This document shows positions 52,442 through 61,336 of a DNA stretch of 64,000 nt, one piece after another. The DNA comes from Fibrobacter succinogenes (GTDB lineage Bacteria > Fibrobacterota > Fibrobacteria > Fibrobacterales > Fibrobacteraceae): the NCBI GenBank assembly GCA_902791475.1, contig CADAWC010000001.1, positions 62,001-126,000 on the forward strand, read 5' to 3'. Both the position numbers and the translations under genes were made by a program. Positions within the stretch are counted from its first letter, which is position 1; each line of letters starts with the position of its first letter. The notes under the pieces were generated by a model. The model was not told where the DNA came from. It saw only the letters and a list, made by a program, of their open reading frames with translations, and did not search any database.

Positions 52442-53329
52442 ATGGCAAAGATTCTCTTTAAAAAACAGTTATCTCCCGCGGTATTCCAATTCCGCGTCCA
52501 CGCCCCGCTGATCGCGCAAGAACGTAAGGCAGGACAGTTTATCATCCTCCAGACGAACAAGGACAACGGTGAACGCGTTCCGCTCACTATTGCCGATGCC
52601 GATACTGAAGAAGGTTCTATCACCCTCATTTTCCAGACGGTTGGCAAGACGACGACTGAACTCTCCAAGTTCGAAGTCGGTGACGATATCCCGGTTTTGG
52701 TTGGCCCGCTCGGTTCTCCGACCCATATCGACAACTTTGGCCACGTGGTCTGCGTTTGCGGTGGTGTCGGTATTGCCCCGATGCACCCGATTGTCCAGGC
52801 TCTCAAGGCTGCTGGCAACAAGGTAACGATTATCATGGGTGCCCGTAACGAAAGCCTCTTCCTCATGAAGGAAGAAATGACCGCTCTCGCTGACAACATC
52901 ATTTTCATGACCGACGACGGTTCTTATGGCCGCAAGGGCCTCGTGACTGAACCGCTCAAGGAACTCTGCGAAGACACCAAGGGCAAGCCGGACATGGTCA
53001 TCGCTATCGGTCCTCCGATCATGATGAAGTTCTGCGCTCTCACCACCAAGCCGTATGGCGTGAAGACTGTCGTTAGCCTCAACAGCATCATGGTCGATGG
53101 TACTGGCATGTGCGGTGGTTGCCGCGTCACTATCGGTGGCAAGACGAAGTTCGTCTGCGTCGATGGTCCGGAATTCGACGGCCACGAAGTCGACTGGAAC
53201 AACATGCTCCAGCGTATGGGTGCATTCAAGCCCCAGGAACAGGAAGCTTTGCATCGCTTCGGTGCAAATGACGGCCACAAGTGCAATATCGACAAGATGG
53301 CAGATGCCAAGGCTAAGGAGAGCAAATAA
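52442..53329 (+). CDS. NfnA-like subunit (ferredoxin:NADP+ oxidoreductase, small)
   Basis: A 295-residue protein with an FAD domain (about 1-95: RVPLTIADADTEEGSITLIF), an NAD-binding part (VVCVCGGVGIAPMHPIV) and a C-terminal [2Fe-2S] site with Cys in GTGMCGGCRVTIGGKTKFVC. This architecture is that of NfnA / SudB, the small subunit of NADH-dependent reduced ferredoxin:NADP+ oxidoreductase, which bifurcates electrons between NADPH, NAD+ and ferredoxin. It overlaps the next gene by one base (TAATG). ATG 52442 is the sound start; the longer frame is intergenic. Confidence 0.85.
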   Translation: MAKILFKKQLSPAVFQFRVHAPLIAQERKAGQFIILQTNKDNGERVPLTIADADTEEGSITLIFQTVGKTTTELSKFEVGDDIPVLVGPLGSPTHIDNFGHVVCVCGGVGIAPMHPIVQALKAAGNKVTIIMGARNESLFLMKEEMTALADNIIFMTDDGSYGRKGLVTEPLKELCEDTKGKPDMVIAIGPPIMMKFCALTTKPYGVKTVVSLNSIMVDGTGMCGGCRVTIGGKTKFVCVDGPEFDGHEVDWNNMLQRMGAFKPQEQEALHRFGANDGHKCNIDKMADAKAKESK

Positions 53330-54828
53330 TGTCTGAACATATGACTCGCGAACAGTTGGACGCCGCCGCCAAGGTGGAACTTGAAAAGATTAATGCCCTT
53401 CCGAAGCCACTCAAGCCGAAGGACAAGACTGCAATCCCGGCCCAGCCGATGCCGCAGCTCGAACCCTCCTATCGCGCACGCGTGATGGAAGAAGTGGCTC
53501 AGGGTTATACCGAAGCTCAGGCTATTGTCGAAGCTAACCGCTGCCTTGCTTGTAAGAATCAGCCCTGCGTCGAAAGCTGCCCGGTGCACATCGACATTCC
53601 GGCCTTCATCGCAAAGATTGCCGAAGGCGACTTCAAGGCTGCTATTGCAAAGATTAAGGAAACGAGCTTGCTCCCGGCAATCTGCGGCCGCGTTTGCCCG
53701 CAGGAACGCCAGTGCCAGATGAACTGCACGATGGGCAAGATGCACAAGGACGTGAACCAGGCAGTCGCTATCGGTCGCTTGGAACGCTTTGCTGCTGACT
53801 ATGAACGCAACAACGGTGGTGCTACGGTTCCGGCCGTTAAGCCTGCAACGGGCAAGAAGGTGGCTGTGATCGGTTCCGGTCCTGCCGGCTTGGTTGTCGC
53901 TGCTGACGTCCGCCGCGAAGGCCACGACGTGACCATTTTCGAAGCTTTCCACAAGCTCGGTGGCGTGGTCCGCTATGGTATTCCTGAATTCCGTCTTCCG
54001 AAGAAGATTGTGGACAAGGAAATTGAATCCCTCGCCGCTATGGGCGTGAAGTTCGAGACAAATTTTGTCATCGGCCGTACCCGTAAGCTCAAGGACCTCA
54101 TTGAAAAGGATGGCTTCGATGCCGTGTTCGTCGGTACCGGTGCAGGCCTCCCGCTCTTCATGAACATCGAAGGTGAAAACCTCGTCGGTGTGTTTGCCGC
54201 TAACGAATACCTGACCCGCGCCAACCTCATGCGCGCCTACGACAAGGAACATGCCGATACTCCGATGTGGCCCGGTAAGAACGTGGTCGTTCTCGGTGGT
54301 GGTAACGTCGCTATGGACGCTGCCCGTATGGCTCTCCGCCTCGGTGCAGAAAAGGTCCGCATCATTTACCGTCGTAGCATGAACGAACTTCCGGCCCGTA
54401 AGGAAGAAGTTCTCCACGCTCAGGAAGAAGGTGTCGAATTCTGCGTCTTGCAGAACCCGGCCAAGATTCTTGGCGACGAAGCCGGTCACGTCCGTGGCAT
54501 GCTCGTCGACAAGTACGAACTCGGCGAACCCGACGAAAAGGGCCGTCCGCGTCCGGTCAAGGTCGAAGGCGCAAGCTTCGAAATTGAATGCGACACCGTG
54601 CTCGTTGCTATCGGTAACGGTTCCAACCCGCTTATCAGCAATACCACGCCGGAACTCTCCGTCGACAAGAAGGGTCACATCCTTCTCGAAGATGCAACCG
54701 CCAACAAGACCTTCATGGAGAAGGTTTATGCAGGTGGCGACATCGTGCTCGGCGCAGCCACTGTCATTTTGGCAATGGGTGAGGGCCGCAGAGCCGCAGC
54801 AGGCATCAACGAGTTCTTGAAGAAGTAA
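53329..54828 (+). CDS. NfnB-like subunit (glutamate synthase small-subunit fold)
   Basis: A 499-residue flavoprotein. The N-terminus binds [4Fe-4S] clusters through EANRCLACKNQPCVESCPVHIDI and the following GRVCPQERQCQMNC. Then FAD and NADP Rossmann motifs VAVIGSGPAGLVVAADV and VVVLGGGNVAMDAARMA, and GGDIVLGAATVILAMGEGRRAA at the C-terminus. Adjacent to NfnA, the best reading is the large subunit of the bifurcating transhydrogenase rather than glutamate synthase, because no large GltB is present. An antisense frame of 584 codons is a shadow. A REP-like repeat and a terminator follow. Confidence 0.87.
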   Translation: MSEHMTREQLDAAAKVELEKINALPKPLKPKDKTAIPAQPMPQLEPSYRARVMEEVAQGYTEAQAIVEANRCLACKNQPCVESCPVHIDIPAFIAKIAEGDFKAAIAKIKETSLLPAICGRVCPQERQCQMNCTMGKMHKDVNQAVAIGRLERFAADYERNNGGATVPAVKPATGKKVAVIGSGPAGLVVAADVRREGHDVTIFEAFHKLGGVVRYGIPEFRLPKKIVDKEIESLAAMGVKFETNFVIGRTRKLKDLIEKDGFDAVFVGTGAGLPLFMNIEGENLVGVFAANEYLTRANLMRAYDKEHADTPMWPGKNVVVLGGGNVAMDAARMALRLGAEKVRIIYRRSMNELPARKEEVLHAQEEGVEFCVLQNPAKILGDEAGHVRGMLVDKYELGEPDEKGRPRPVKVEGASFEIECDTVLVAIGNGSNPLISNTTPELSVDKKGHILLEDATANKTFMEKVYAGGDIVLGAATVILAMGEGRRAAAGINEFLKK

Positions 54829-54836
54829 TTGATGAT

Positions 54837-54865
54837 GTCATGCCGGACTCCGTTCCGGCATCGGC
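54837..54865. repeat. GTCAT-type repeat after nfnB
   Basis: GTCATGCCGGA with TCCGGCA as its partner arm; eight bp beyond the stop codon. Confidence 0.6.
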
Positions 54866-54882
54866 TTACGCACTTTAAAAAG

Positions 54883-54907
54883 AGGATGGCTTCAGCCATC
54901 CTTTTTT
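54883..54907 (+). terminator. Rho-independent terminator after the nfnAB-like operon
   Basis: Arms AGGATGGC and GCCATCCT around TTCA followed by six T. Confidence 0.88.
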
Positions 54908-55064
54908 GCTTTCGTTCCTTTTTGTCGTATTCTATTCACTTGAGAAAAAAATGAAAGAAAATGACGGAAAAATTGAAGAAAAAGAAAAAATACGTGTGCT
55001 TTTATACTTTTCAAAGAATCTCTTTTCTGTTAATTTTATTTCTAGAAAAACAAAGAGGTCAATT

Positions 55065-55634
55065 ATGATGAAAAAAATATTTGTTCCATTTGTGAGTCTT
55101 GTGATGTCCATTGGCTTTTTTGCAGCCTGCTCCAATGATTCCGATTCTGCTAACTCGCAGGTGAGTGGCCCTGTTAATTCAACGGTAGCGAAAGTTGAAT
55201 CGGCCTCTTTTACTGCGGAAAATCAGAGCAATTGTGGCATGAAAGTTGGGTTGATGAAATCTGAGTCAGAAACGGATTCTGTTCATTTGTATATGAACAA
55301 AGATGGCTCTGCTGTGATGAAAGAAAAAATGCAATCAATTTGTCCTCATAAAGGCGAAGTGTCAAATATAACTCTTGAAAAGTCAAAGGATACTTTGCAT
55401 GTTTCCATAGAATACTATGAATATACTCCTGATACAGTTGTTGTTTATAATGAATCACTTGAAAAAAATGATACATTGATTATGAGTCGCTACCCGACTC
55501 CCAAATGTGGTGGTATTTGTTCTGCCGATTATGAAATAAATGTTCCGGCAGAATTTGTCGGCTCAAAATTTGTTAGTGTGAATCGTAGTGGAAACGCTAA
55601 GGTCTATCCCATTGCCTACGTAAAAGAGGAATAG
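55065..55634 (+). CDS. Small lipoprotein of unknown function
   Basis: A 189-residue lipoprotein with a signal ending FFAACS (Cys25 or so). The mature protein holds several Cys (NCGMKVGL, SICPHKG, TPKCGGICSADYEINV) and a beta-rich pattern. I start at ATG 55065, with GAGG seven bases upstream; the frame goes further upstream but without start features. Ends with its own terminator. No family recognised. Confidence 0.65.
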   Translation: MMKKIFVPFVSLVMSIGFFAACSNDSDSANSQVSGPVNSTVAKVESASFTAENQSNCGMKVGLMKSESETDSVHLYMNKDGSAVMKEKMQSICPHKGEVSNITLEKSKDTLHVSIEYYEYTPDTVVVYNESLEKNDTLIMSRYPTPKCGGICSADYEINVPAEFVGSKFVSVNRSGNAKVYPIAYVKEE

Positions 55635-55697
55635 GAACTTTACGCATTATTCCTCACCGTCGGTAGTTTTTGACTTGTTTATTAGCTCAATTTATGG

Positions 55698-55728
55698 AAA
55701 AATCCTCGATGAACCTTCGGGGATTTTA
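55698..55728 (+). terminator. Terminator-like hairpin after the 55065 lipoprotein
   Basis: AAAATCCTCGA pairs with TTCGGGGATTTT (one G-U) and is followed by a T-containing run. It lies 24 bp before the TIGR02147 gene start, so it may also act as an attenuator. Confidence 0.6.
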
Positions 55729-55751
55729 CTCTATTTTTAAGGGCTTGGAAT

Positions 55752-56585
55752 ATGAAATCGATTTTTGAATATAACGATTATCGTCTCTATTTGCAAGACT
55801 ACTTAGACGAACGTAAACGGTATGAAAAGTTTTCATGGCGGATGTTTTGCCGTGAAGCCGGTTTCTCGTCTCCAAATTTTTTAAAGCTTGTTCGTGATGG
55901 TGCGTGGAATCTTAGCAAGGTGAAATCGGGCCAAGTCGCAAGAGCTATGGGTCTTGTTGAATATGAAGAAGAATATTTTAGACAATTAGTCATCTTTGGA
56001 AATGCCGTAGATGATGATGTGAAAAATGCTGCTCTAGCTGAAATGCAACGGATTGCCTCTGAACATAAAGCTCGTGTTATAGACAAAGATGCACTCCAAT
56101 ATTATGAATCCTGGAAATATCCTGTTATCCGTGAACTGGCCCCGCTCATGCCGGGAGCAACTCCTCGCGACATTGCCGAGGAATGCAAGGAATACGTCTC
56201 TGCCGAAGAAGTCCGGGATGTTATCGATTTTCTTGTCAATGCTGGCTTCTTGAAAAAAGAAAGGGACGAAGTTTATTCGCAGACGGACCAAACTGTTATT
56301 GGTTCTAAGGATGCTCTTTCGGCTGCGATTCGGGCAATGCATAAAGAAATGGCTGGTATGGCATTACGTGCTGTGGATCGATATTCTGCAAAGGAACGTT
56401 TTTTTACTGGGATTACGGTTGGTGTCGATGAAGTGGCCTACGATAAAATTGTTGATATTATTAAGGATAGCTGTAAAAGAATTGTTGCCGTTGTTGGTGC
56501 AAATAAAAAGACGAACCAAGTTTGCCGAGTGAACTTTCAATTTTTCCCAGTGACGAATAAAATTAAGGAGAAAAAACATGCGTAA
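55752..56585 (+). CDS. TIGR02147-family regulator (copy 1)
   Basis: A 277-residue protein of the Fibrobacter paralogous TIGR02147 family, seen in many copies in this group and predicted as transcription regulators. N-terminus MKSIFEYNDYRLYLQDYLDERK, then a helix-turn-helix-like FSWRMFCREAGFSSPNFLKL, and a C-terminal domain with WKYPVIRELAPLMPGATPRDIAEECKEYVSAEE. It overlaps the following lipoprotein gene by exactly 8 bp and is about 70% alike to the copy at 60503-61336 over its length by eye. Confidence 0.88.
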   Translation: MKSIFEYNDYRLYLQDYLDERKRYEKFSWRMFCREAGFSSPNFLKLVRDGAWNLSKVKSGQVARAMGLVEYEEEYFRQLVIFGNAVDDDVKNAALAEMQRIASEHKARVIDKDALQYYESWKYPVIRELAPLMPGATPRDIAEECKEYVSAEEVRDVIDFLVNAGFLKKERDEVYSQTDQTVIGSKDALSAAIRAMHKEMAGMALRAVDRYSAKERFFTGITVGVDEVAYDKIVDIIKDSCKRIVAVVGANKKTNQVCRVNFQFFPVTNKIKEKKHA

Positions 56586-57147
56586 TAAAATCCTTTTTTT
56601 AATTGCCTTTTCTTTGTTCTTTTTTACGTTGGCTTGTACCGAAGATTCTTTAGGTGGTGGTTCTTCGATTGACCCGAATGCAAATCCTGCTGTTTATGCT
56701 GATAATAGTAGCTCTTCAAATGACAAACCTGGGATAAAGGGCGGTGCTCTTGATTTTAAGTCTAAAATTACGCAGTCATTTAAAATTACAAAGGGTGGTG
56801 AAACTATTGGAAAAATTGAAGTCTATGCCGAAGAAAAGGGAGCATTAGCTGCTTGTAAAACCGATGCGGTTGAGTATTCTGCTAAATTTAAAATTGAAGA
56901 ATTGAACCATGTAAAGAAAAATGTGCATGTGAAAAAATATGGTGGTGCTTGCGATAGTATGTTCGAAGATTTTAAGAATTCATGTTCCATAAAAAATGGA
57001 AATGATGAATTAGGCGTCTCTTGTGATGAAAATGGACGGCTTTTGGCAGATTGTGTCTATTCGGATGAAACTGCTGATTTCGACACTCTTTTAAGCGTTT
57101 TTATCGCAGAATCTAAAAAGATCTGCGCAGGAGAATTGGTAAAATAG
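56578..57147 (+). CDS. Lipoprotein partner of the TIGR02147 regulator (copy 1)
   Basis: A 189-residue protein with a lipobox (TLACTE), a serine-rich linker (ADNSSSSND) and a C-terminal Cys-rich domain (ITKGGETIGKIEVYAEEKGALAACK, CDSMFEDFKNSCS). It is homologous to the 61329-62015 lipoprotein. It starts inside the stop of the TIGR02147 gene, as in copy 2. The pair probably acts together, for example with the lipoprotein as surface output; exact role unknown. Confidence 0.75.
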   Translation: MRNKILFLIAFSLFFFTLACTEDSLGGGSSIDPNANPAVYADNSSSSNDKPGIKGGALDFKSKITQSFKITKGGETIGKIEVYAEEKGALAACKTDAVEYSAKFKIEELNHVKKNVHVKKYGGACDSMFEDFKNSCSIKNGNDELGVSCDENGRLLADCVYSDETADFDTLLSVFIAESKKICAGELVK

Positions 57148-57255
57148 CATTAAATTGAGGCCCCGTTCCTTTTTGTCAATTCTTCCTTTTTTGTGACACC
57201 GTCTTTTTGAAATTCTTTTGATTATATTCATAGTGGGGGTATTTAAGGAGATGTT

Positions 57256-58836
57256 ATGGTTCAATCAAAGTTTTTTGGAATTGCCTGTGGCGTAGCGATG
57301 CTAGCAGGTTCCGTTTCTGCGGCTACACTTCCAACAGCAAAAGAAGTTCAAGCCAAGATGGGCATGGGCTTCAATATCGGTAACTCGATGGAAGTGCCGA
57401 ACAATCCGACGGCCTGGGGCAATCCGTTCCCGACTCAGGCTTTGTTGGATTCCGTGAAGGCGGCAGGCTTCAATACGGTGCGTATTCCTTGCGCTTGGGA
57501 TAGCCACACGAGCGGTGGTAAGGTCACCGAAACTTGGCTTGATTCCGTGAAGACGGTTGTCGATTACGCGATGCGCGCGGGTCTCTACACGATTTTGAAT
57601 ATCCACCACGAAGGTGAAGGCGGTTGGTTCCAGAGCAACATCGGCACGAGTGTCAATAGCAACATCGACAACAAGATGAAAACTTATTGGACGCAGATTG
57701 CGAACAAGTTTAAGGACTACAACGAACGGTTGCTTTTCGCGGGCGCGAACGAACCCGGCCCGAATGTGAACACGTGGACATCGCAGCATGTGCAGACGCT
57801 CATGCATTACTACCAGACGTTCATTGATGCTGTCCGCGCTACGGGCGGCAACAACGAAACCCGAACCTTGATTATTCAGGGCCTCAACACTGACATCGAC
57901 AAGTCTGTCGCTAACGCTCCGGTAAGCACCTTCCCGAAAGACAAAGTCGAAGGCCGCTTGATGTTCGAAGTGCACTACTACGACCCATACCAGTACACGC
58001 TCATGACGAGCCCGCAGGATTGGGGTGCTCCAGGTGGTGAAATGATTCAGCCGCAGTACTATTATGGCGATTACACTAAGGCGGGCGAAACTAAACGTAA
58101 CGCTGGCTACAACGCCTGGGCGGGCTCTGTCGATGCCAAGCTCGGGAGCATTGTGCATCCGCAAGAACAGTTTGCCAAGATGAAGACGAATTACGTGGAC
58201 AAGGGCTATCCGGTCATTGTCGGCGAGTTTGGTGCAAACGTTCGCTCTCCGGAATTGAACGGCAGCGACCTGAATCTCCACAAGCAGGGTCGCGTGCAAT
58301 GGCACAAGGATGTTGTTTCTGCCGCCAAGCAGTATGGCCTCACGCCGATTCTTTGGGATATGGGCAACGAAAGCAATTCCGGCTACGACAACATGGCTTA
58401 TATCCGCCGTCAAAGCTCGCCGGTGGGCAAGGTCCTTGAAACGGACGTTATCAACGCTATGCGCGGAGTGTATGGCCTCGGCAATTACGTGAACAATGGC
58501 GTCACCCACGTCGAAGACTTTATCAATGGCGGTAACGACGCGCCCGCCTCCTGTTCTAGCGTAGCCGTTTCAAGCTCCAGCGAAATTACGCAGTCTAGCA
58601 GCTCGGCTACAATTGCTTTGCCGACCGCTTCCGCAGCTAGCCTGGTGAAATTTCACCGCGATGGTAATTCTCTGTACGGTGCAGGTAAGATTCAACTTTT
58701 CGACATGAACGGAATCCTAGTCCGCTCTACGAATAGCGCCTCCGCCGAACAAACTCAAATGCAACTGAACGGTCTCCGCCAAGGTAACTACATCGCTAAA
58801 TGCAAAAATAGCGCCTTGCAAGTCAAGATTCGCTAA
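57256..58836 (+). CDS. Secreted GH5 cellulase with C-terminal Fibrobacter module
   Basis: A 526-residue enzyme. Signal 1-22 (VSA-AT). The GH5 domain (about 30-410) shows GFNIGNSMEVPN, VRIPCAWDSH, LNIHHEG, the acid/base E166 in GANEPG, HYYDPYQYT, and nucleophile E324 in VIVGEFGANV. A short Ser-rich linker (CSSVAVSSSSEITQSSSS) leads to a C-terminal 65-residue basic module that probably binds it to the cell surface or to other proteins. Likely an endoglucanase acting on cellulose or beta-glucan. Strong AGGAG ribosome site; a terminator follows. Confidence 0.92.
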   Translation: MVQSKFFGIACGVAMLAGSVSAATLPTAKEVQAKMGMGFNIGNSMEVPNNPTAWGNPFPTQALLDSVKAAGFNTVRIPCAWDSHTSGGKVTETWLDSVKTVVDYAMRAGLYTILNIHHEGEGGWFQSNIGTSVNSNIDNKMKTYWTQIANKFKDYNERLLFAGANEPGPNVNTWTSQHVQTLMHYYQTFIDAVRATGGNNETRTLIIQGLNTDIDKSVANAPVSTFPKDKVEGRLMFEVHYYDPYQYTLMTSPQDWGAPGGEMIQPQYYYGDYTKAGETKRNAGYNAWAGSVDAKLGSIVHPQEQFAKMKTNYVDKGYPVIVGEFGANVRSPELNGSDLNLHKQGRVQWHKDVVSAAKQYGLTPILWDMGNESNSGYDNMAYIRRQSSPVGKVLETDVINAMRGVYGLGNYVNNGVTHVEDFINGGNDAPASCSSVAVSSSSEITQSSSSATIALPTASAASLVKFHRDGNSLYGAGKIQLFDMNGILVRSTNSASAEQTQMQLNGLRQGNYIAKCKNSALQVKIR

Positions 58837-58880
58837 AACGCCTTGCTTGCACGGTCTCGGCGACGCCTCGTGCTTTTCAA

Positions 58881-58906
58881 AGGACGGTTTCACAACCGCC
58901 CTTTTT
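58881..58906 (+). terminator. Terminator after the GH5 gene
   Basis: AGGACGGTT and AACCGCCCT form a stem with one A-C mismatch, and a T tract follows. Confidence 0.75.
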
Positions 58907-58978
58907 GTTTTTTAGGGTGCTTTTTTCGCCGCAGAGCGGCCCCTTTACCGCGCATTTTAAATAGTGTATATTAATTCG

Positions 58979-59205
58979 CGGACCAGATCATCCCGCTGAC
59001 CGAGGCGTACGCATCCACGAGCGGGTTCGTTCCTTCTCGCAGTTGTAGGTCCGGTATTGACGGAAGCGATAGCTTGACTATCCCTGCCTTGGAAAACCCA
59101 TGCGGAATACACTGCGATACATATCCCGTCTGCGGCAGCGGATGGCTTTAAACAAATCTCTCAAATTTTAACCGCCGTGTGGCGGGGTTAAAGACTGTTG
59201 CTTTT
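58979..59205 (+). ncRNA. Candidate structured RNA between GH5 and Rpn genes
   Basis: The 430-bp gap 58837-59266 has no gene I can start. It holds a promoter-like TTTACC (58944), 17 bp, TATATT (58967), then nested stems: CGGACC (58979) with GGTCCG (59048), enclosing CCCGCT (58992) with AGCGGG (59020). The 3' part has CCGCC-GTGT-GGCGG (59072-59085 offset: 59172-59185) and a T tract at 59202. A 57-codon frame crosses the same area but has no start codon. I do not recognise any known RNA family. A gene remnant is the main alternative. Confidence 0.35.
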
Positions 59206-59266
59206 TTTCTCATTCTTATCCCCTCACACGCATATCTAGCCGCCCAAAAGCGGCAAAGGAACTTTT

Positions 59267-60319
59267 ATGAATAAAACGCAATATGCAGAAATGCTTAAGG
59301 ATATCAGCGAAACTCACAAGAACGGAGGTGACGTTTCCGCTTGTATCGCGAAGTACAATGAACGCTATAAATACGTGTACGTTTATAACGACAATATTTT
59401 TAAGATTCTTTTCGGAAATCCTGAAAACGAGTCGATTACGGTAGATTTTCTCAATGCAGTGCTGAAGCTTGATGGCGGTGATTGCATTGAACGAGTCTCT
59501 TTCGTGAACCCTGCTATCCCGGAAGCGATTGGCAAGAGCATCACCTCTGATGTCGTGGCGCTCGACCAGCGTCAGGAACGCATCGTGCTCGAAGTTCAGC
59601 ATGTCGAACACGAATCTTATAATAGCCGCTTGGTTCTTTATGCAGCTAAGCATACAATCGCAAGTCGTGTCAAGGGGGATGATTACAGGCTCCGCAACCT
59701 GAATCTCATCAGCCTTCAGATGTTTGACGGTTTCCCTGAGTCCCGCAATTACAGGCATTGTATTCGGCTCAAGAATCAGGATAATGAAGTTTTCTATGAA
59801 AAGGAAACGATAACGCTTGTCGAAATCCCTAAATTCATCAAGCGCAAATATGAAAAGGATTCCAGCAGGCTTGCGCTGTGGCTGCGCGTGTTTGATGGTT
59901 TGAATAATGAATGTCCTGTTGATGTTCCAGAAGGCTCGCAATACGCCCTATTGCAGGAAAAGGCCAAATTGAGTATCTTTACAGAAAACTTCCTTGTAAG
60001 CGAGGCTATGAAAATGAGCGATCACAATTATGAACTCTATGTTGAAAAACTAAATGCCCGGGCCGAGGGGCTTGCAGAAGGCCGCAATGAAGGTCGTGCT
60101 GAAGGTCGCGCCGAAGGTCGTGCAGAAGGTCGCGTTGAGGGACGAGCTGAAGGTCGCATTGAAGGCCGCGTTGAAGGTCGCAACGATGAACGTACGGCTG
60201 TTGCTCTTGACATGCTTGCCGATAACGAACCGATTGAAAAAATCGTCAAGTACTCGCACTTGCCTGAAAGTAAAATTTTGGAACTCAGGGATTCCAGGGC
60301 GACATACACCAGCAAGTAA
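59267..60319 (+). CDS. Rpn-family PD-(D/E)xK nuclease with EGR repeat tail
   Basis: A 350-residue Rpn/PDDEXK_2 protein. NIFKILFGNPENESITVDFLNAVL is the family N-terminus; the nuclease core is SDVVALDQRQERIVLEVQ, with Asp, Glu and Gln. The C-terminus has nine 4-residue xEGR units (about residues 270-305) and an end like VKYSHLPESKILEL. Strong AAGGA ribosome site. Longer than the copy at 51005. Ends with a terminator. Confidence 0.85.
   Translation: MNKTQYAEMLKDISETHKNGGDVSACIAKYNERYKYVYVYNDNIFKILFGNPENESITVDFLNAVLKLDGGDCIERVSFVNPAIPEAIGKSITSDVVALDQRQERIVLEVQHVEHESYNSRLVLYAAKHTIASRVKGDDYRLRNLNLISLQMFDGFPESRNYRHCIRLKNQDNEVFYEKETITLVEIPKFIKRKYEKDSSRLALWLRVFDGLNNECPVDVPEGSQYALLQEKAKLSIFTENFLVSEAMKMSDHNYELYVEKLNARAEGLAEGRNEGRAEGRAEGRAEGRVEGRAEGRIEGRVEGRNDERTAVALDMLADNEPIEKIVKYSHLPESKILELRDSRATYTSK
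60074..60181 (+). repeat. 12-bp tandem repeat encoding xEGR units
   Basis: Nine imperfect copies of a GCAGAAGGTCGT-like unit in the Rpn gene. Frame-preserving, so only tail length varies; common in this family. Confidence 0.9.
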
Positions 60320-60340
60320 CATTGTTGCGCTTTTTTTAAA

Positions 60341-60366
60341 AGGGACGGTGTTAAAACCGTCCTTTT
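60341..60366 (+). terminator. Terminator after the second Rpn gene
   Basis: GGACGGT pairs with ACCGTCC around a six-base loop, followed by TTTT. Confidence 0.8.
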
Positions 60367-60450
60367 CACATTATACAGTTTGTATAATATAGACTTTACG
60401 TCTCCTAAAAAATCGAAAATATTGCTTTCTCGTCAGCAAAATAAAATTTC

Positions 60451-60463
60451 CCGTATAATACGG
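60451..60463. promoter_or_regulatory. Short palindrome upstream of the second TIGR02147 gene
   Basis: CCGTATAATACGG, a dyad around a central A, lying 40 bp before the start and containing TATAAT. It may be an operator or a -10 element. I see no copy before the first TIGR02147 gene. Confidence 0.4.
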
Positions 60464-60502
60464 ATATTGACTTCTGTATTGTAAAAATTTATTTTATGTA
60501 TT

Positions 60503-61336
60503 ATGAAGTCGATTTTTGAGTACCGCGATTACCATCTCTATTTGCAGGATTATTACGACGAACGCAAACGTCTTGGAGCCTTCTCGTGGCGCGAATTTTG
60601 CCGTAAGGCTGGCTTTTCGTCCCCGAATTTTTTAAAACTCGTTTCCATGGGGCAGAGCAAGCTCAGCAAAATTAAGGCAAGTCAGGTGGCCAAATCGATG
60701 GGACTCGTCGATTACGAAGAAGAATACTTCTACCAGCTTGTCGCTTTTGGTAATGCCGAAAATAACGAAGCACAGCGGGCTGCGTATCTTGAAATGCAAC
60801 GAATTTCCTTGGAACACCAGGTTCGCGTTGTTGATAAGGATGCGTTCCAGTATTATGAATCCTGGAAATACCCGGTCATTCGTGAGCTTGCTCCGATGAT
60901 GCCTGGCGCAACGCCTCGTGATCTTGCCGAAGTGTGCAAGGAATATGTCTCCGCTGAAGAAATCCGTGATGTTCTGGATTTTCTCGTCAAGGCGGGATTC
61001 CTCAAAAAAGAAGGCGAAAAAAGCTTTGTGCAAACGGAACAGACCGTTATTGGTTCTAAAGAATCGCTCCCGATTGCCATCCGTGCCATGCACAAAGAAA
61101 TGGCGATTATGGCTGCCCGTGCCGTAGATCGCTATTCAACAAGTGAACGCTTCTTTAACGGCGCAACGCTCAGCGTCAATCAAGATGCTTACAATAAAAT
61201 AGTCGAAGAAATCAAGGCTTGTTGCAAAAAGGTCGTTGCCATCGCAAATGAAAGTAGTAACTTTGATCAAGTCTGCCGAGTCAATTTTCAATTTTTCCCA
61301 CTCACTGATAAAATAACGGGGAAGGGCCATGCTTAA
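60503..61336 (+). CDS. TIGR02147-family regulator (copy 2)
   Basis: A 277-residue paralogue of the 55752 protein and equal in length. It begins MKSIFEYRDYHLYLQDYYDERK, with FSWREFCRKAGFSSPNFLKL as the DNA-binding-like segment, and holds WKYPVIRELAPMMPGATPRDLAEVCKEYVSAEE and TEQTVIGSKESLPIAIRAMHKEM. Its stop lies within the first codons of the following lipoprotein gene (8-bp overlap), as for copy 1. Ribosome site weak. Possibly regulates its own unit through the nearby palindrome; not shown. Confidence 0.88.
   Translation: MKSIFEYRDYHLYLQDYYDERKRLGAFSWREFCRKAGFSSPNFLKLVSMGQSKLSKIKASQVAKSMGLVDYEEEYFYQLVAFGNAENNEAQRAAYLEMQRISLEHQVRVVDKDAFQYYESWKYPVIRELAPMMPGATPRDLAEVCKEYVSAEEIRDVLDFLVKAGFLKKEGEKSFVQTEQTVIGSKESLPIAIRAMHKEMAIMAARAVDRYSTSERFFNGATLSVNQDAYNKIVEEIKACCKKVVAIANESSNFDQVCRVNFQFFPLTDKITGKGHA

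Noticed and set aside
52924-54678. 584-codon minus-strand frame opposite nfnAB
   Set aside because: Antisense shadow; the plus strand encodes all Fe-S and Rossmann motifs.
57301-58509. 402-codon minus-strand frame opposite the GH5 gene
   Set aside because: Antisense shadow of a GC-rich gene.
59048-59075. AGGTCCG and CGGAAGC resemble SRP RNA helix 8
   Set aside because: The loop and the 3' side do not match the strongly conserved SRP bases, and the rest of the RNA does not fold like 4.5S.
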